From Chromatium okenii (lineage in GTDB: Bacteria > Pseudomonadota > Gammaproteobacteria > Chromatiales > Chromatiaceae), in NCBI RefSeq assembly GCF_002958735.1, contig NZ_PPGH01000037.1:248001-312000 (forward strand): a stretch of DNA of 64,000 nt, in the 5' to 3' direction. A program made the position numbers and the translations under genes. The notes below the pieces were generated by a model. It searched no databases. It saw only the letters and a list, made by a program, of their open reading frames with translations, and was not told where the DNA came from. Each line of letters starts with the position of its first letter. The first letter of the stretch is position 1. Below are positions 29,875-40,075 of this stretch, piece after piece.

Positions 29875-31020
29875 TTAAGAATAACGTGAATGTTTTTCCA
29901 ACAAATACAAATACTCTTTAACATGTAAAGCGCGATGACATAGATTGCGACTACCGCGAAAAGTATTGTATTGCACTTCGCAAACTGTGTATTTTCCCAA
30001 CGCAGCAAGCTGTTTTAGAAAGACATCATGTTTAATAAATCCCTCAGAATTATACGAAATCAATACAAACCGCGCTGGGCATTTCGCAATTAACTCGAAT
30101 AACGCAGATTCTGCTGCTGCTCGCTGATTATATTGCGAACGGTTCCAATTTGTCGGAATACCGGAAACCTTACTCATTGCAACTGGACGCTGATAATCCA
30201 CCAACAAATTCAGCATGAAATAGTTGGAGCCATACGGATGTTGATTGTATGGCGGATCAAAATAAGCAACATCCACTGCCGGCATTGTATCTACCAATTG
30301 ATTGGCATCTTCTTGATAAACAGTGTAATCGCATTCAAAATTGGAAAAGTATGGCAATTGAATTTCAATGTCGCCGAGAATGCGTGTGAGTGCATCTTTA
30401 CCAGTGCCGCCGTATTGACCAATACCCTGCTTATTTTTATAAAAACCTTTGAATATGCCCGATGTGTTGGCGTGAACGGAAGCCTGCGCGAGCAGCGGTG
30501 CTAAAAAATAACATTGCTCTGATTCGGGCAGTTGTGCAATACAACGCCGGGCTGTATCTAAATAGATTGCGTTGCGGCGTGTATAAAAAACGCGGTCGTT
30601 AGTTTTAATATCGTTTTCATCATGCGGCGAATAAAGCTCAGTAATTAAACCGGGGCTGAAGTTAGCATGAATCGTTGCGTGAAGTTCGTGGAATAGTTTA
30701 TTCAGTTGCGTATGATTCACTGCTGACGTATTGGAAAGATAGCAGCGGTTGGTGATGGCGCTGTAGGCTTCTAAATCGTTAACGTATAAATGAGAGGCGA
30801 ATTGTTTGCAATAACGCGCAACAATTCCAGTCCCTGAAAACATATCCACAATAGAAAGCTGTGATTGACCGATCCGCTGTTGAATAGTGCAAAAGGCAGC
30901 ACCAATAAACGGCAGTAATGCGCGTTTATTGCCGAGGTAAGTGATGAGCTGCGTGGTGAGAAAAGCGGGATGTTCTTGACGATCAGGTACGGAAAATAAA
31001 GGCAGTTGCTGTGTATTCAT
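29875..31020 (-). CDS. D12-class N6-adenine DNA methyltransferase (orphan)
   Basis: The 381 residues carry D12/alpha-class amino-methylase motifs in order: motif X ITYLGNKRALLPFI, SAM motif I DMFSGTGIVARY, and catalytic motif IV DPPYNQHPYGSNYF. The product would methylate adenine N6 in a short target. No endonuclease gene adjoins it, so it is an orphan methylase or the relic of a restriction system. I used the ATG at 31020 (MNTQQLPLF); a TTG 27 nt upstream would add nine residues. Confidence 0.88.
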   Translation of the reverse strand: MNTQQLPLFSVPDRQEHPAFLTTQLITYLGNKRALLPFIGAAFCTIQQRIGQSQLSIVDMFSGTGIVARYCKQFASHLYVNDLEAYSAITNRCYLSNTSAVNHTQLNKLFHELHATIHANFSPGLITELYSPHDENDIKTNDRVFYTRRNAIYLDTARRCIAQLPESEQCYFLAPLLAQASVHANTSGIFKGFYKNKQGIGQYGGTGKDALTRILGDIEIQLPYFSNFECDYTVYQEDANQLVDTMPAVDVAYFDPPYNQHPYGSNYFMLNLLVDYQRPVAMSKVSGIPTNWNRSQYNQRAAAESALFELIAKCPARFVLISYNSEGFIKHDVFLKQLAALGKYTVCEVQYNTFRGSRNLCHRALHVKEYLYLLEKHSRYS

Positions 31021-31100
31021 TTTAAGTTTATTTAACAACAAAAACAATCAATCATCGCGGTGTGTTCTCGACGATTGACTGTGTTATGGATTAGAACGCT

Positions 31101-31203
31101 TTATAACACCTTACTCACCAACTTAATCGCCAAATCCTGCGGATCGCTTTCAATCCGAAAACCCAGCGATTTTACCAACGCAATCGCACCACTGTTGGCA
31201 ACC
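31101..31203 (-). pseudogene. Remnant of the 3' end of a Pat-like acetyltransferase gene
   Basis: The minus strand reads a C-terminal fragment (ALVKSLGFRIESDPQDLAI then KLVSKVL-stop). This is the same as the end of the acyl-CoA synthetase/acetyltransferase gene at 37395, with ~5 base differences over ~80 bp. No upstream domain remains. It forms a direct repeat around the giant secreted-protein gene. Confidence 0.75.
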
Positions 31204-31328
31204 TAATTTATGATGCTAATTTTATAGATATTCGACTGAAAGCAGAGGCGCTGTATACAAAAGAGCAATATGACGTGATATTGATTTAATGAACAGGTGC
31301 GCATTCTTTAATACGCACCTAAATCGCG
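31204..31328 (+). other. Intergenic debris and a hairpin near the giant-gene stop
   Basis: After the remnant, the plus strand reads a short open tail (YDANFIDIRLKAEALYTKEQ then YDVILI-stop, ending near 31289). It resembles the severed C-terminus of a gene I cannot name. The inverted repeat ggtgcg...cgcacc (~31295-31320) may terminate the giant gene, which ends at 31329 on the minus strand. Confidence 0.4.
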
Positions 31329-34300
31329 TTAACTCACGATGAAATCCGCTGCCGTTAACACTACGCCAATGCTAACAATTGCAAACTGCACTGCTGCGCC
31401 CGCTCCTGATCCATCTGCGTCATAAAATAATGCTCCGCTGTCGGTATCATAAATGATGAAATCATCGGTATCATTAGCTTTTCCGGTCGTATTCTTCACG
31501 AAATAACTTGCCTTTAGTGATCCGGTACTGGAAAGCTGTTTGAACACTGAATTTTCAAGCTGGATCGTATCATCAACGACACTAAAATCCTTAATCTGAT
31601 CGACGTTTCTATTCAAAGCAGTATCAAAAACAAACACGTCTTTCCCTGCGCCGCCAGTAAGGATGTCGTTTCCTAGCCCGCCATTTAATACGTTCGCCGC
31701 ACTGTTGCCACCAAGAGTGTCGTTTTTGTTCGAGCCAGTGAGATTCTCAATTGAGAGCAATAAATCACTTCCAGAACTGCCAGTTATTTGAATGGCAGTG
31801 TTCATCAGATTCACTTTCACTCCCAGTGTTGAACCAACACTAGTTTTCAGAGCGGAATAAACTACCGTATCTGTACCTGTGCCACCATCAATGGTGTTAT
31901 TTCCAACTCCAGCAAACAATATATTATCCAGATCGTTACCGGTAATACTAGCAGTTCCGGGAATAGAAATGCGCCCATTTTCAACTGCCGCGTTGAGCAT
32001 ATAATTATTGAGGCTGCTGTTGACAGTATCAATTCCACCCGTTGCTGTTTCAACAACAATATCTCCAATTTCTTCAACATAGTAGAGATCATTGCCATCC
32101 CCGCCAATCATACTATCAAGACCAGTTCCACCTCGCATCGTATCATTGCCCGCACCACCATTAAGAGTGTCATTACCACCAAGACCAAAAAAGTAATCGT
32201 CGCCTGCCAAACCATCAAGTTGGTCGCTCTTAATAGTTCCTTTTAAACGATCGTTGTTACTCGTGCCAACAATAGCGATTGAATCATCATTATTGATTGT
32301 TCCCATTGCGCTTGTGCTGGTTCCCAGAGTCGCATTCACGGGCGTATTCAAGCTTACGGTAAAGTTTTCGTTCTGCTCAAATAACGTATCACCAGCGACG
32401 TTAATGGCAATGGTAGCGGTTGCCACTCCAGCAGCAAAGTTCACTGTTCCCGTCGGCAATACGCCACCCGTGAAATCTGCGCCAATCACCGGATTAGTGC
32501 CACTACCTGCGACTGACCAATTCGCACTGGAGGCAGTGGATAAATCACCTGTTCTATTAACAGTGATATTCACGGCGGTAGAACCGCTATTGCCTTCAGT
32601 AATAGCTAACACTGGCGCAACATTTAGCACAGGCAAGGTGTCATCATTATTGATCGTGCCCGTAGTATTCACACTGCTGCCCAGCGTTGCATTCACGGGC
32701 GTATTCAAGCTTACAGTAAAGTTTTCATTCTGCTCAAATACCGTATCACCAGCAACGTTAATGGCAATGCTGGCAGTGGCTATCCCAGCAGCAAAATTCA
32801 CCATACCCGTCGGTAATACGCCGCCGGTGAAATCAGCACCAATCGCTGGATTAGTACCGCTTCCGGCAACTGACCAATTCGCACTGGAGGCAGTTGATAA
32901 ATCGCCCGTTCGATTAACGGTGACATTCACGGCGGTAGAACCGCTATTGCCTTCAGTAATAGCTAACACTGGCGCAACATTTAGCACAGGCAAGGTGTCA
33001 TCATTATTGATCGTGCCCGTAGTATTCACACTGGCGTCCAGTGTTGCATTCACGGGTGTATTCAAGCTCACAGTGAAATCTTCATTCGGCTCAAATGTTG
33101 TATCGCCAGCAACGTTAATGGCAATGGTGGCGGTTGCCAATCCAGCAGCAAAATTCACCGTGCCCATCGGCAATACACCACCCATGAAATCCGCACCAAT
33201 CACCGGATTAGTGCCACTACCTGCGACTGACCAATTTGCACTAGAAGCAGTGGATAAATCGCCCGTTCGATTAACGGTGACATTCACGGCGGTAGAACCG
33301 CTATTGCCTTCAGTAATAGCTAACACTGGCGCAACATTTAGCACAGGCAAGGTGTCATCATTATTGATCGTGCCCGTAGTATTCACACTGGCGTCCAGTG
33401 TTGCATTCACGGGTGTATTCAAGCTCACAGTGAAATCTTCATTCGGCTCAAATGTTGTATCGCCAGCAACGTTAATGGCAATGGTGGCGGTTGCTACTCC
33501 AGCAGCAAAGTTCACTGTTCCCGTCGGCAATACGCCACCCGTGAAATCTGCGCCAATCACCGGATTAGTGCCACTACCTGCGACTGACCAATTCGTACTG
33601 GAGGCAGTGGATAAATCGCCCGTTCGATTAACGGTGATATTCACGGCGGTAGAACCGCTATTGCCTTCAGTAATAGCTAACACTGGCGCAACATTTAGCA
33701 CAGGCAAGGTGTCATCATTATTGATCGTGCCCGTAGTATTCACACTAGCGCCCAGCGTTGCATTCACGGGCGTATTCAAGCTCACAGTAAAGTTTTCATT
33801 CTGCTCAAATACCGTATCACCAGCAACGTTAATGGCAATGCTGGCAGTGGCTATCCCAGCAGCAAAGTTCACCGTTCCCGTCGGTAATACGCCGCCGGTG
33901 AAATCAGCACCAATCGCTGGAGTAGTACCGCTTCCGGCAACTGACCAATTCGCACTGGAGGCAGTTGATAAATCGCCCGTTCGATTAACGGTGACATTCA
34001 CTGTGGTAGAACCGCTATTGCCTTCAGTAATAGCATACACTGGCGCAACATTTATCGTGGGCAAGGTGTCATCATTATTGATCGTTCCCATCGCGCTTGT
34101 GCTGGTTCCCAGCGTTGCACCGACTGGAGCAGCCAGCACTACACTGAAATTTTCGTTGGATTCAACGAGGGTATCGCCAAAGATATTGATTGTTGCGGTA
34201 GTCGTTGCTTGCCAAGCAGGAAAAGAAATGGTGCCTGAAGGCAAAACACCGCCGATGAAATCATCAGCAGTAGCGCCCGCACCTATAACTGACCAATTTG

Positions 34301-37277
34301 CAGCAGATGTTCCCGATAAATCGCCGCTGCGGGTGATAGTGACAGTCATGGGCGTAAAGCCGCTATTCCCTTCCATAATAATCGACGGAGTTAACGACGC
34401 CAACGAAAGCGTGGGTAAAATCACATCGTCATTAGTGATCGTGCCCGTTACTGTGTTAGGAATCAGCGTTGCGCCGCTAGGATTTGACAGCATCACAGTA
34501 AAATCTTCATTCGATTCAACTGTGGTATCACCAAGGATATTGATGGAAACGGTAGCAGTTGCCACTCCAGCAGCCAAGCTAATGATGCCCGAAGGCAGGA
34601 AGCCGCCAAAATCATCGGCAGTGACAGGAGCCACGCCCGTGCCGACTACAGTCCAAGTTGCAGAAGATGTGCTGCTAAGATCACCGCCGCGTGTCACGAC
34701 GATATTCACGGGAGTGTAGCCGCTATGGCCTTCCGTTATAATTGAAGGACTTAATGGTGATAACGAAATTGTGGGTAAGGGCAAACTATCATCGTTGGTA
34801 ATCGTACCAATTACGCTAGTGCTGGTTCCCAGCGTGGCACCAGTGGGACTACTCAACGTCACGGTGAAGTTTTCATTCGGCTCCGGCGTGGTATCACCCG
34901 CCACGACATAGCTGGTGATAGTGGCACTCACCGCTCCAGAGTCAAAGTCAATCCAGTCCGAAGGCAGAACACCATCACGAAAATCGGCAGCATTCACTGG
35001 GTTCGTACCGGTGCCAGTTACCGCGAAAAATACGCGGGACGTGCCGCTCAAATCACCGTCACGGTTGACGGTAAAAGTGATGGGAGTGTAGCCGCTGTTG
35101 CCTTCAGAAATCGAGGTTGGAGTGAGTGATGACAGTGAAAGCGTTGGAAGCGATGGTGTTGTCGATTTATTTCGGTAAACACTCACGTCCCAGTAAGTGA
35201 AAAAGCTGCCCTGATTCCAACCAGAATCAACATAAAAAGTCCCTGAGTAAGGTGCTGACCACTCCCAAATTGCGTCAAAACTGTAACTACCACCATCGTC
35301 TACCCAACTCAAAGTAGAATTATCAGGGTCGTCCGATTCGTTATTTATCGCAATGGCGTTACCGAATTGATCATAAATGGTCAACTCCGTGGGATCTAAA
35401 TAGCTGATGGAGTAAATATCGTAAAGAACTCCAGTGGTAGCATTAAACTGATAAAGTGAATGCAAACTAGCGTTGCTAGTAAGACCATAGTCATATGCCT
35501 CCATGTCGTAATATACAGATGATGTAACGGGCAAAAAAGCTAAAAGGTCTGCCTCATACATCTGAGAAGATTTTAAATCAGGAATATAATCAAGTGTTGG
35601 ATAGGGAACTGGAGGAGAAACATCATCATTGACAATTGTTCCAGTTGCACTACTGATGTCCAGTGTCGCACTAACAGGATTGGATAGCGTTACAGTAAAA
35701 TTTTCATCTGACTCGATTGTAGTGTCGCCAGCGATATTAATTGTGGCGGTGGCACTCGCTTGACCAGCAGCAAAATTCACGGTACCCGTTGGCAATACGC
35801 CGCTGAGAAAATCAGAGGCAGTAGCGGCAGCACCCACCACTGACCAACTTGCACTTGAGGTGCTGCTGAGATCACCAGTGCGAGTGACGTTGACCATCAT
35901 TGATGTGGAACCGCTGTTGCCTTCGGAAACCGAGGAAGGACTGAGCGATGACAGTGAAAGCGTTGGTAATACTGTTGTTGACTTGTTTTTATAAATCATC
36001 AAGTCGTAAAAAGTGAAGTAACTCCCTTGATGCCAACTCGCATCAACGTAGTAAGTACCCGAATAAGGCGCAGTCCAGTCATTGAGCCAGTCGACTCCAT
36101 AATAAGCATCGCCCAAATTATAATCAGCAGGGTCATCCGATTCCGCATTTGTTACGATGGCATTACCAAGACTGTCATAAACAGTAAGGCTATATGGGTC
36201 AAAATAGCTCACTGAATACAAATCATAAACTTGACCCGCAGTGGCAGTTATTGTGTAAATTGAGTGTGAACTTGCACCACTCTCACTGCCGTAAGCACCA
36301 GCTTTGCTGTCCCAAGATGTAGACGTATAGGGGGCAAATGTTAGTGAACGAGCTCCCGACATCTGGGAAGAGGTCAAATCTGGCATATAATCAAGCGTTG
36401 GATAAGAAACTGTCGGAGAAACTTCGCCTGAACCAATCAGGGTTAACGTGTAATTAGGGTTTTCTCCACCATCTAAAGATGTCCAATCGCGTACCTTGAT
36501 CAAATAACTACCAGCCGCAAGACCAGACAAACTAATCTGCTCGTGATCATTACTGCCATAAGTACCCTGAAGTGCATTCCCAGCAGCATCATAAAGAAAA
36601 ATATCTAAGTCTCCCAATGCGTTGCTGAAATCAATTGCAACATTGGAAGCGGAAGTGCCGGTGGAACCTAGCGTGAACTGGAACCAGTCAGGATCATTTG
36701 TTTCGATGCTGAGTCCGGTTTCGGTTCGCGTACTGGTGATGGTGCCGAGGTTGGTTGCAGTTGCTGCCGTGTCGTTGTCCTCGAAGCGATCTCGGACGGC
36801 AAGTACATTCGCATAACCCGCTCGCGCCGTCTCACTAAACGGCGCAGTAATGCCGTTCAATTCCCAAGAGCCCTGTTTATTCGCTGCTCCAATCAATCCC
36901 TCTGCCGCTAACACCCGCGCTCCGGTTGCTGCCGCCACCGCGTGAGTAAATTCAGTACCCATTTCACCCGCGCCGGTATGACACGACCAGAAATTAATTG
37001 ATAAATCACGCATGGCAGCGCCGTTGAGATACTGGCGGAAATCGGCAGCAGTTAGTGCTCGCTCACCAAGTCGAATTTCACCAGGTGCGCCATGTGCGAG
37101 CAGGTGTAGTTGGGTTAAATCCGGATGCGCCAACGCTTTGAAAATCAATGGCATTGCGTCTTGATTGGATGCAACGAGCCAAGGCTCAACGTCTGCATCC
37201 AAACCAGCAAGCAGTTGATCGAGGTCTTGAAGTTGCGCATCAGTGATAAGAACAGCGTGGGCACGGGATGCAAACAT
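31329..37277 (-). CDS. Giant DUF4347/Calx-beta/RTX protein, probable type I secretion substrate
   Basis: The 1,982 residues contain, in order: DUF4347 (~10-150; LHLLAHGAPGEIRLG, FWSCHTGAGEMG); a pre-peptidase C-terminal domain (~165-290); a ~145-residue module present twice (~292-434 and ~552-704, each starting YPTLDY.PDL); nine Calx-beta repeats; RTX nonapeptides (GGNDTLNGGAGNDTMRGG near 1675-1700 and again near 1855); and a serralysin-like C-terminal secretion region. Calx-beta 5-9 (~1065-1662) are near-identical 119-residue units. GGAGG lies 7 nt before the ATG at 37277. No signal peptide is seen, consistent with ABC-type export, but no exporter lies in the window. A calcium-stabilised surface or adhesive role is inferred. 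A long opposite-strand frame over the repeats is not a gene. Confidence 0.9.
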   Translation of the reverse strand: MFASRAHAVLITDAQLQDLDQLLAGLDADVEPWLVASNQDAMPLIFKALAHPDLTQLHLLAHGAPGEIRLGERALTAADFRQYLNGAAMRDLSINFWSCHTGAGEMGTEFTHAVAAATGARVLAAEGLIGAANKQGSWELNGITAPFSETARAGYANVLAVRDRFEDNDTAATATNLGTITSTRTETGLSIETNDPDWFQFTLGSTGTSASNVAIDFSNALGDLDIFLYDAAGNALQGTYGSNDHEQISLSGLAAGSYLIKVRDWTSLDGGENPNYTLTLIGSGEVSPTVSYPTLDYMPDLTSSQMSGARSLTFAPYTSTSWDSKAGAYGSESGASSHSIYTITATAGQVYDLYSVSYFDPYSLTVYDSLGNAIVTNAESDDPADYNLGDAYYGVDWLNDWTAPYSGTYYVDASWHQGSYFTFYDLMIYKNKSTTVLPTLSLSSLSPSSVSEGNSGSTSMMVNVTRTGDLSSTSSASWSVVGAAATASDFLSGVLPTGTVNFAAGQASATATINIAGDTTIESDENFTVTLSNPVSATLDISSATGTIVNDDVSPPVPYPTLDYIPDLKSSQMYEADLLAFLPVTSSVYYDMEAYDYGLTSNASLHSLYQFNATTGVLYDIYSISYLDPTELTIYDQFGNAIAINNESDDPDNSTLSWVDDGGSYSFDAIWEWSAPYSGTFYVDSGWNQGSFFTYWDVSVYRNKSTTPSLPTLSLSSLTPTSISEGNSGYTPITFTVNRDGDLSGTSRVFFAVTGTGTNPVNAADFRDGVLPSDWIDFDSGAVSATITSYVVAGDTTPEPNENFTVTLSSPTGATLGTSTSVIGTITNDDSLPLPTISLSPLSPSIITEGHSGYTPVNIVVTRGGDLSSTSSATWTVVGTGVAPVTADDFGGFLPSGIISLAAGVATATVSINILGDTTVESNEDFTVMLSNPSGATLIPNTVTGTITNDDVILPTLSLASLTPSIIMEGNSGFTPMTVTITRSGDLSGTSAANWSVIGAGATADDFIGGVLPSGTISFPAWQATTTATINIFGDTLVESNENFSVVLAAPVGATLGTSTSAMGTINNDDTLPTINVAPVYAITEGNSGSTTVNVTVNRTGDLSTASSANWSVAGSGTTPAIGADFTGGVLPTGTVNFAAGIATASIAINVAGDTVFEQNENFTVSLNTPVNATLGASVNTTGTINNDDTLPVLNVAPVLAITEGNSGSTAVNITVNRTGDLSTASSTNWSVAGSGTNPVIGADFTGGVLPTGTVNFAAGVATATIAINVAGDTTFEPNEDFTVSLNTPVNATLDASVNTTGTINNDDTLPVLNVAPVLAITEGNSGSTAVNVTVNRTGDLSTASSANWSVAGSGTNPVIGADFMGGVLPMGTVNFAAGLATATIAINVAGDTTFEPNEDFTVSLNTPVNATLDASVNTTGTINNDDTLPVLNVAPVLAITEGNSGSTAVNVTVNRTGDLSTASSANWSVAGSGTNPAIGADFTGGVLPTGMVNFAAGIATASIAINVAGDTVFEQNENFTVSLNTPVNATLGSSVNTTGTINNDDTLPVLNVAPVLAITEGNSGSTAVNITVNRTGDLSTASSANWSVAGSGTNPVIGADFTGGVLPTGTVNFAAGVATATIAINVAGDTLFEQNENFTVSLNTPVNATLGTSTSAMGTINNDDSIAIVGTSNNDRLKGTIKSDQLDGLAGDDYFFGLGGNDTLNGGAGNDTMRGGTGLDSMIGGDGNDLYYVEEIGDIVVETATGGIDTVNSSLNNYMLNAAVENGRISIPGTASITGNDLDNILFAGVGNNTIDGGTGTDTVVYSALKTSVGSTLGVKVNLMNTAIQITGSSGSDLLLSIENLTGSNKNDTLGGNSAANVLNGGLGNDILTGGAGKDVFVFDTALNRNVDQIKDFSVVDDTIQLENSVFKQLSSTGSLKASYFVKNTTGKANDTDDFIIYDTDSGALFYDADGSGAGAAVQFAIVSIGVVLTAADFIVS
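32290..34085. repeat. Five tandem 357-bp repeats encoding Calx-beta units
   Basis: The phrase 'ttgccttcagtaatag' starts at 32590, 32947, 33304, 33661 and 34018, exactly 357 bp (119 codons) apart each time. The units differ by a few substitutions and keep frame. Segments switch between variants (for example TFEPNEDF versus FEQNENF), which points to recent duplication or exchange. Confidence 0.92.
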
Positions 37278-37394
37278 GATGAGCCTCCGATGGTGTTGAG
37301 GATGTTATACAGCCAACGATGTTGATGCAGCAATTTTAGACTATTTTCGAATTGATCAACAAAATTTCATTGCGATCATTTCGCAAGCGACGAG

Positions 37395-40073
37395 TTATAA
37401 TACCTTGCTCACCAACTTAATCGCCAAATCCTGCGGATCGCTTTCAATCCGAAAACCCAGCGATTTCACCAGCGCCAGCATTCGCGTATTCGCTGTTAAT
37501 ACTTCACCGTCCATCACGCGAAAACCCCGCGACCGCGCATTTTGCATCAGCGAACGCATTAACCGCGCTCCAATTCCCAAATTGCGCCAACTATCTGAAA
37601 CCACAATTGCAAATTCGCAATCCTCACCACCCGGACGCGACATATATCGCGCCACTCCAACCTCAACTTCATGCTCCTCTTGCTCCACCACGCCAATTAA
37701 CGCCATTTCACGGTCGTAATCAATTTGTGTAAAGCGCACCAGCATTTCTGGCGATAACTCTTTAATCGTTTGCATAAACCGAAAGTATTTCGTTTGCTCC
37801 GATAAACTGCGCACAAATTCCTGCTCCAATTCGGCATCTTCCGGGCGAATCGGACGAATCACTAAATCCTTCCCATCAGGCAATTGCACCCGTTCAATTA
37901 AATGACTCGGATACGGATGAATCGCCATGTGTCCATACATCGTCTGCTGCGGCGGGCGATAATCAACATGAATTCGCGCATCGACGGCAATCACGTTTTT
38001 ATCGTTGCCAATCAATGGGTTGATGTCCATGCGAATGATTTCCGGCAGCTCGCACACCATTTCCGAAACGCGCTGGAGAATCTTGGCCAGCGCCAGCCGG
38101 TTCATCGGTGGCATGTGCTGAAACGCGCCCATCAGCCGCACGATGCGGGTGTGGTCAATCATGGTTTCGATGATGAAAGCGTTGAGCGGTGGCAAACCCA
38201 GCGCCCGATCTTCCAGCACTTCCACCTTGGTTCCGCCCGCGCCGAAGCTGATGACAGGCCCAAAAATCTTGTCGCGGAACACGCCGATCATCATTTCCCG
38301 CGCTGCTCGCGTGGACGCCATGTGCTCAACGGTGATGCCTTCCAACCGCGCATCCGGGCGCAGTCGCCGTGCACGATCTACGATTTCGGTGAAGATGCGC
38401 CGCACCGACAGTGCGTCGTCGATATTCAGTCGCACGCCGTCTACATCCGATTTGTGTTCTAAATCAGGCGAATTGATTTTCATCACCACGGGAAAACCCA
38501 GCACTTCGGCGGCCATCAGCGCCTCATTCGGGGTGCGCGTCACAATCGCCTGCATGGTCGGAATCCGAAACGCTGCCAGAATCGCCTTCGCTTCGACTGT
38601 GCCCAGCGTTTTGCGCCCCTCCGCCATCACGCCCTCGATAATCAACCGCGCTCCTTCCACATCCGGCGGGTCTTCGTGCGACAACGGCGCCGGCGACTGC
38701 ATCAGCAATTTCTGATTGCGGTGATGGGTGGCGAGAAAGGAAAACGCTTCCGCCGCTGCTTCCGGGCTGTCGAATTGCGGCACGTCATGTTCGGCCAGCA
38801 GCGCCTGCGCCTCGGCGACGCGCTTCCCGCCCATCCAACACGCGAGCACCGGCTTGCGGCTGCCGTGTGCGGCGTCAATAATTTGGTTCGCAGTGGTGAT
38901 CGGATCGCCGAACACCAGCGGCGCGAGAATGCACAACACGCCGTCCACTTCGCTGTCGGCGAGACAGGCATCCAGCGCCAGCCGATACCGTTCCGGTGGC
39001 GCGTCGCCAATGATGTCAACCGGATTGCCGTGCGACCAATAGCCGGGTAAACCCTGCTCCAGCGTCTGCCGCGTCGCATCGCTGAACTGCGCCAGCGTCA
39101 AACCCAATTCCACCATGCGATCCGCTGCCAACACGCCCGGTCCGCCGCCGTTGGTGATGATGGCAATGCGATCTCCCGCCAGCCGTCGCCGTGTTCCAAA
39201 AACTTGCGCTGCCGCAAACAGTTGATCTAAATCGGAAACCTGCACCACGCCCGCCCGCTCGGTGACGGCGCGAAATACGTCCGGCGAACCGACAAAACCG
39301 CCAGTGTGCGATTTGATGGCGCGAGTGCCAGCGGGATGCCGCCCAGCTTTCACCACAATCACCGGTTTGAGCCGCGCTGCCGCCCGCAATCCGCTCATAA
39401 AATGCCGCGCATGACGCACGCCTTCGACATACAACAAAATGCACTGGGTCTGAGTGTCGAGCGCGAGGTAATCAAGAATGTCGCCAAAATCGACATCCGC
39501 CGCTGCGCCCAGCGACACGACGGCGGAAAATCCCACTTTTCGCCGCTCCGACCAGTCGATCATCGCGGTGCAAATCGCGCCCGATTGCGACACCAGCGCG
39601 ACGTTGCCCTGATGCGGCAAATCCTGCCCGACGCTGGCATTCAGCCCGTGCTGCGGACGCATCACGCCGAGACAGTTCGGGCCGAGTGCGCGAATCCCAT
39701 TGCGCCGCGCTGCTTCCACCATTTTTTCCTGAAGAAAGACGCCGCGCTCGCCGTGCTCGCCAAACCCAGCGGAATGCACGACAGCAACCTTGACGCCGTA
39801 ACCGCCGCATTGATCGAGAATTGCCGGAACCGCTTCGGCGGGCGCGGCGATGAGCGCCAAATCAATTTGTTTATCCAACGCTTTTAGATTCGGATAACAG
39901 GGTTGATCGGCGACCTGCTCGTATTTCGGATTGATCGCGTAACTCGCGCCGTGGAAATCACCGGCGAGCAGGTTGCGAAACACCATTCCGCCGATGGAGC
40001 CGGCGCTGTCGCTGGCGCCAAATACGGCGACGGCGCTGGGAGTAAACAGTTGGTCAATATCGGACAGACGCAT
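37395..40073 (-). CDS. Acyl-CoA synthetase (NDP-forming)/GNAT fusion, Pat/PatZ-like protein acetyltransferase
   Basis: 892 residues: a CoA-binding Rossmann domain (~1-130, SAVAVFGASDSAGSIGG), a succinyl-CoA-ligase-like part (~150-460), an ATP-grasp_5 domain (~490-710, GFPVVMKINSPDLEHKSDV) and a C-terminal GNAT domain (~745-890; SDSWRNLGIGARLMRSLM). The order and length match the lysine acetyltransferase PatZ (YfiQ, 886 residues), which silences acetyl-CoA synthetase. Whether the synthetase half is active cannot be read by eye. The ATG at 40073 lies just past the PAP2 stop with AAAGAG before it. The 3' part is less GC-rich than the 5' part, and its last ~80 bp are duplicated at 31101. Confidence 0.88.
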   Translation of the reverse strand: MRLSDIDQLFTPSAVAVFGASDSAGSIGGMVFRNLLAGDFHGASYAINPKYEQVADQPCYPNLKALDKQIDLALIAAPAEAVPAILDQCGGYGVKVAVVHSAGFGEHGERGVFLQEKMVEAARRNGIRALGPNCLGVMRPQHGLNASVGQDLPHQGNVALVSQSGAICTAMIDWSERRKVGFSAVVSLGAAADVDFGDILDYLALDTQTQCILLYVEGVRHARHFMSGLRAAARLKPVIVVKAGRHPAGTRAIKSHTGGFVGSPDVFRAVTERAGVVQVSDLDQLFAAAQVFGTRRRLAGDRIAIITNGGGPGVLAADRMVELGLTLAQFSDATRQTLEQGLPGYWSHGNPVDIIGDAPPERYRLALDACLADSEVDGVLCILAPLVFGDPITTANQIIDAAHGSRKPVLACWMGGKRVAEAQALLAEHDVPQFDSPEAAAEAFSFLATHHRNQKLLMQSPAPLSHEDPPDVEGARLIIEGVMAEGRKTLGTVEAKAILAAFRIPTMQAIVTRTPNEALMAAEVLGFPVVMKINSPDLEHKSDVDGVRLNIDDALSVRRIFTEIVDRARRLRPDARLEGITVEHMASTRAAREMMIGVFRDKIFGPVISFGAGGTKVEVLEDRALGLPPLNAFIIETMIDHTRIVRLMGAFQHMPPMNRLALAKILQRVSEMVCELPEIIRMDINPLIGNDKNVIAVDARIHVDYRPPQQTMYGHMAIHPYPSHLIERVQLPDGKDLVIRPIRPEDAELEQEFVRSLSEQTKYFRFMQTIKELSPEMLVRFTQIDYDREMALIGVVEQEEHEVEVGVARYMSRPGGEDCEFAIVVSDSWRNLGIGARLMRSLMQNARSRGFRVMDGEVLTANTRMLALVKSLGFRIESDPQDLAIKLVSKVL

Positions 40074-40075
40074 GA

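Noticed and set aside
32290..34085. CRISPR or satellite array
   Set aside because: The repeats are 357 bp, contiguous, in frame and encode Calx-beta domains; there are no spacers.
32254..34719. 821-codon open frame on the plus strand
   Set aside because: It lies antisense to the Calx-beta repeats; its openness follows from the repeated 357-bp unit and codon bias of the real gene, and the peptide has no domain.
37902..38715. Plus-strand ORFs of 186-190 codons
   Set aside because: They are shadows in GC-rich sequence of the Pat-like gene and match no family.
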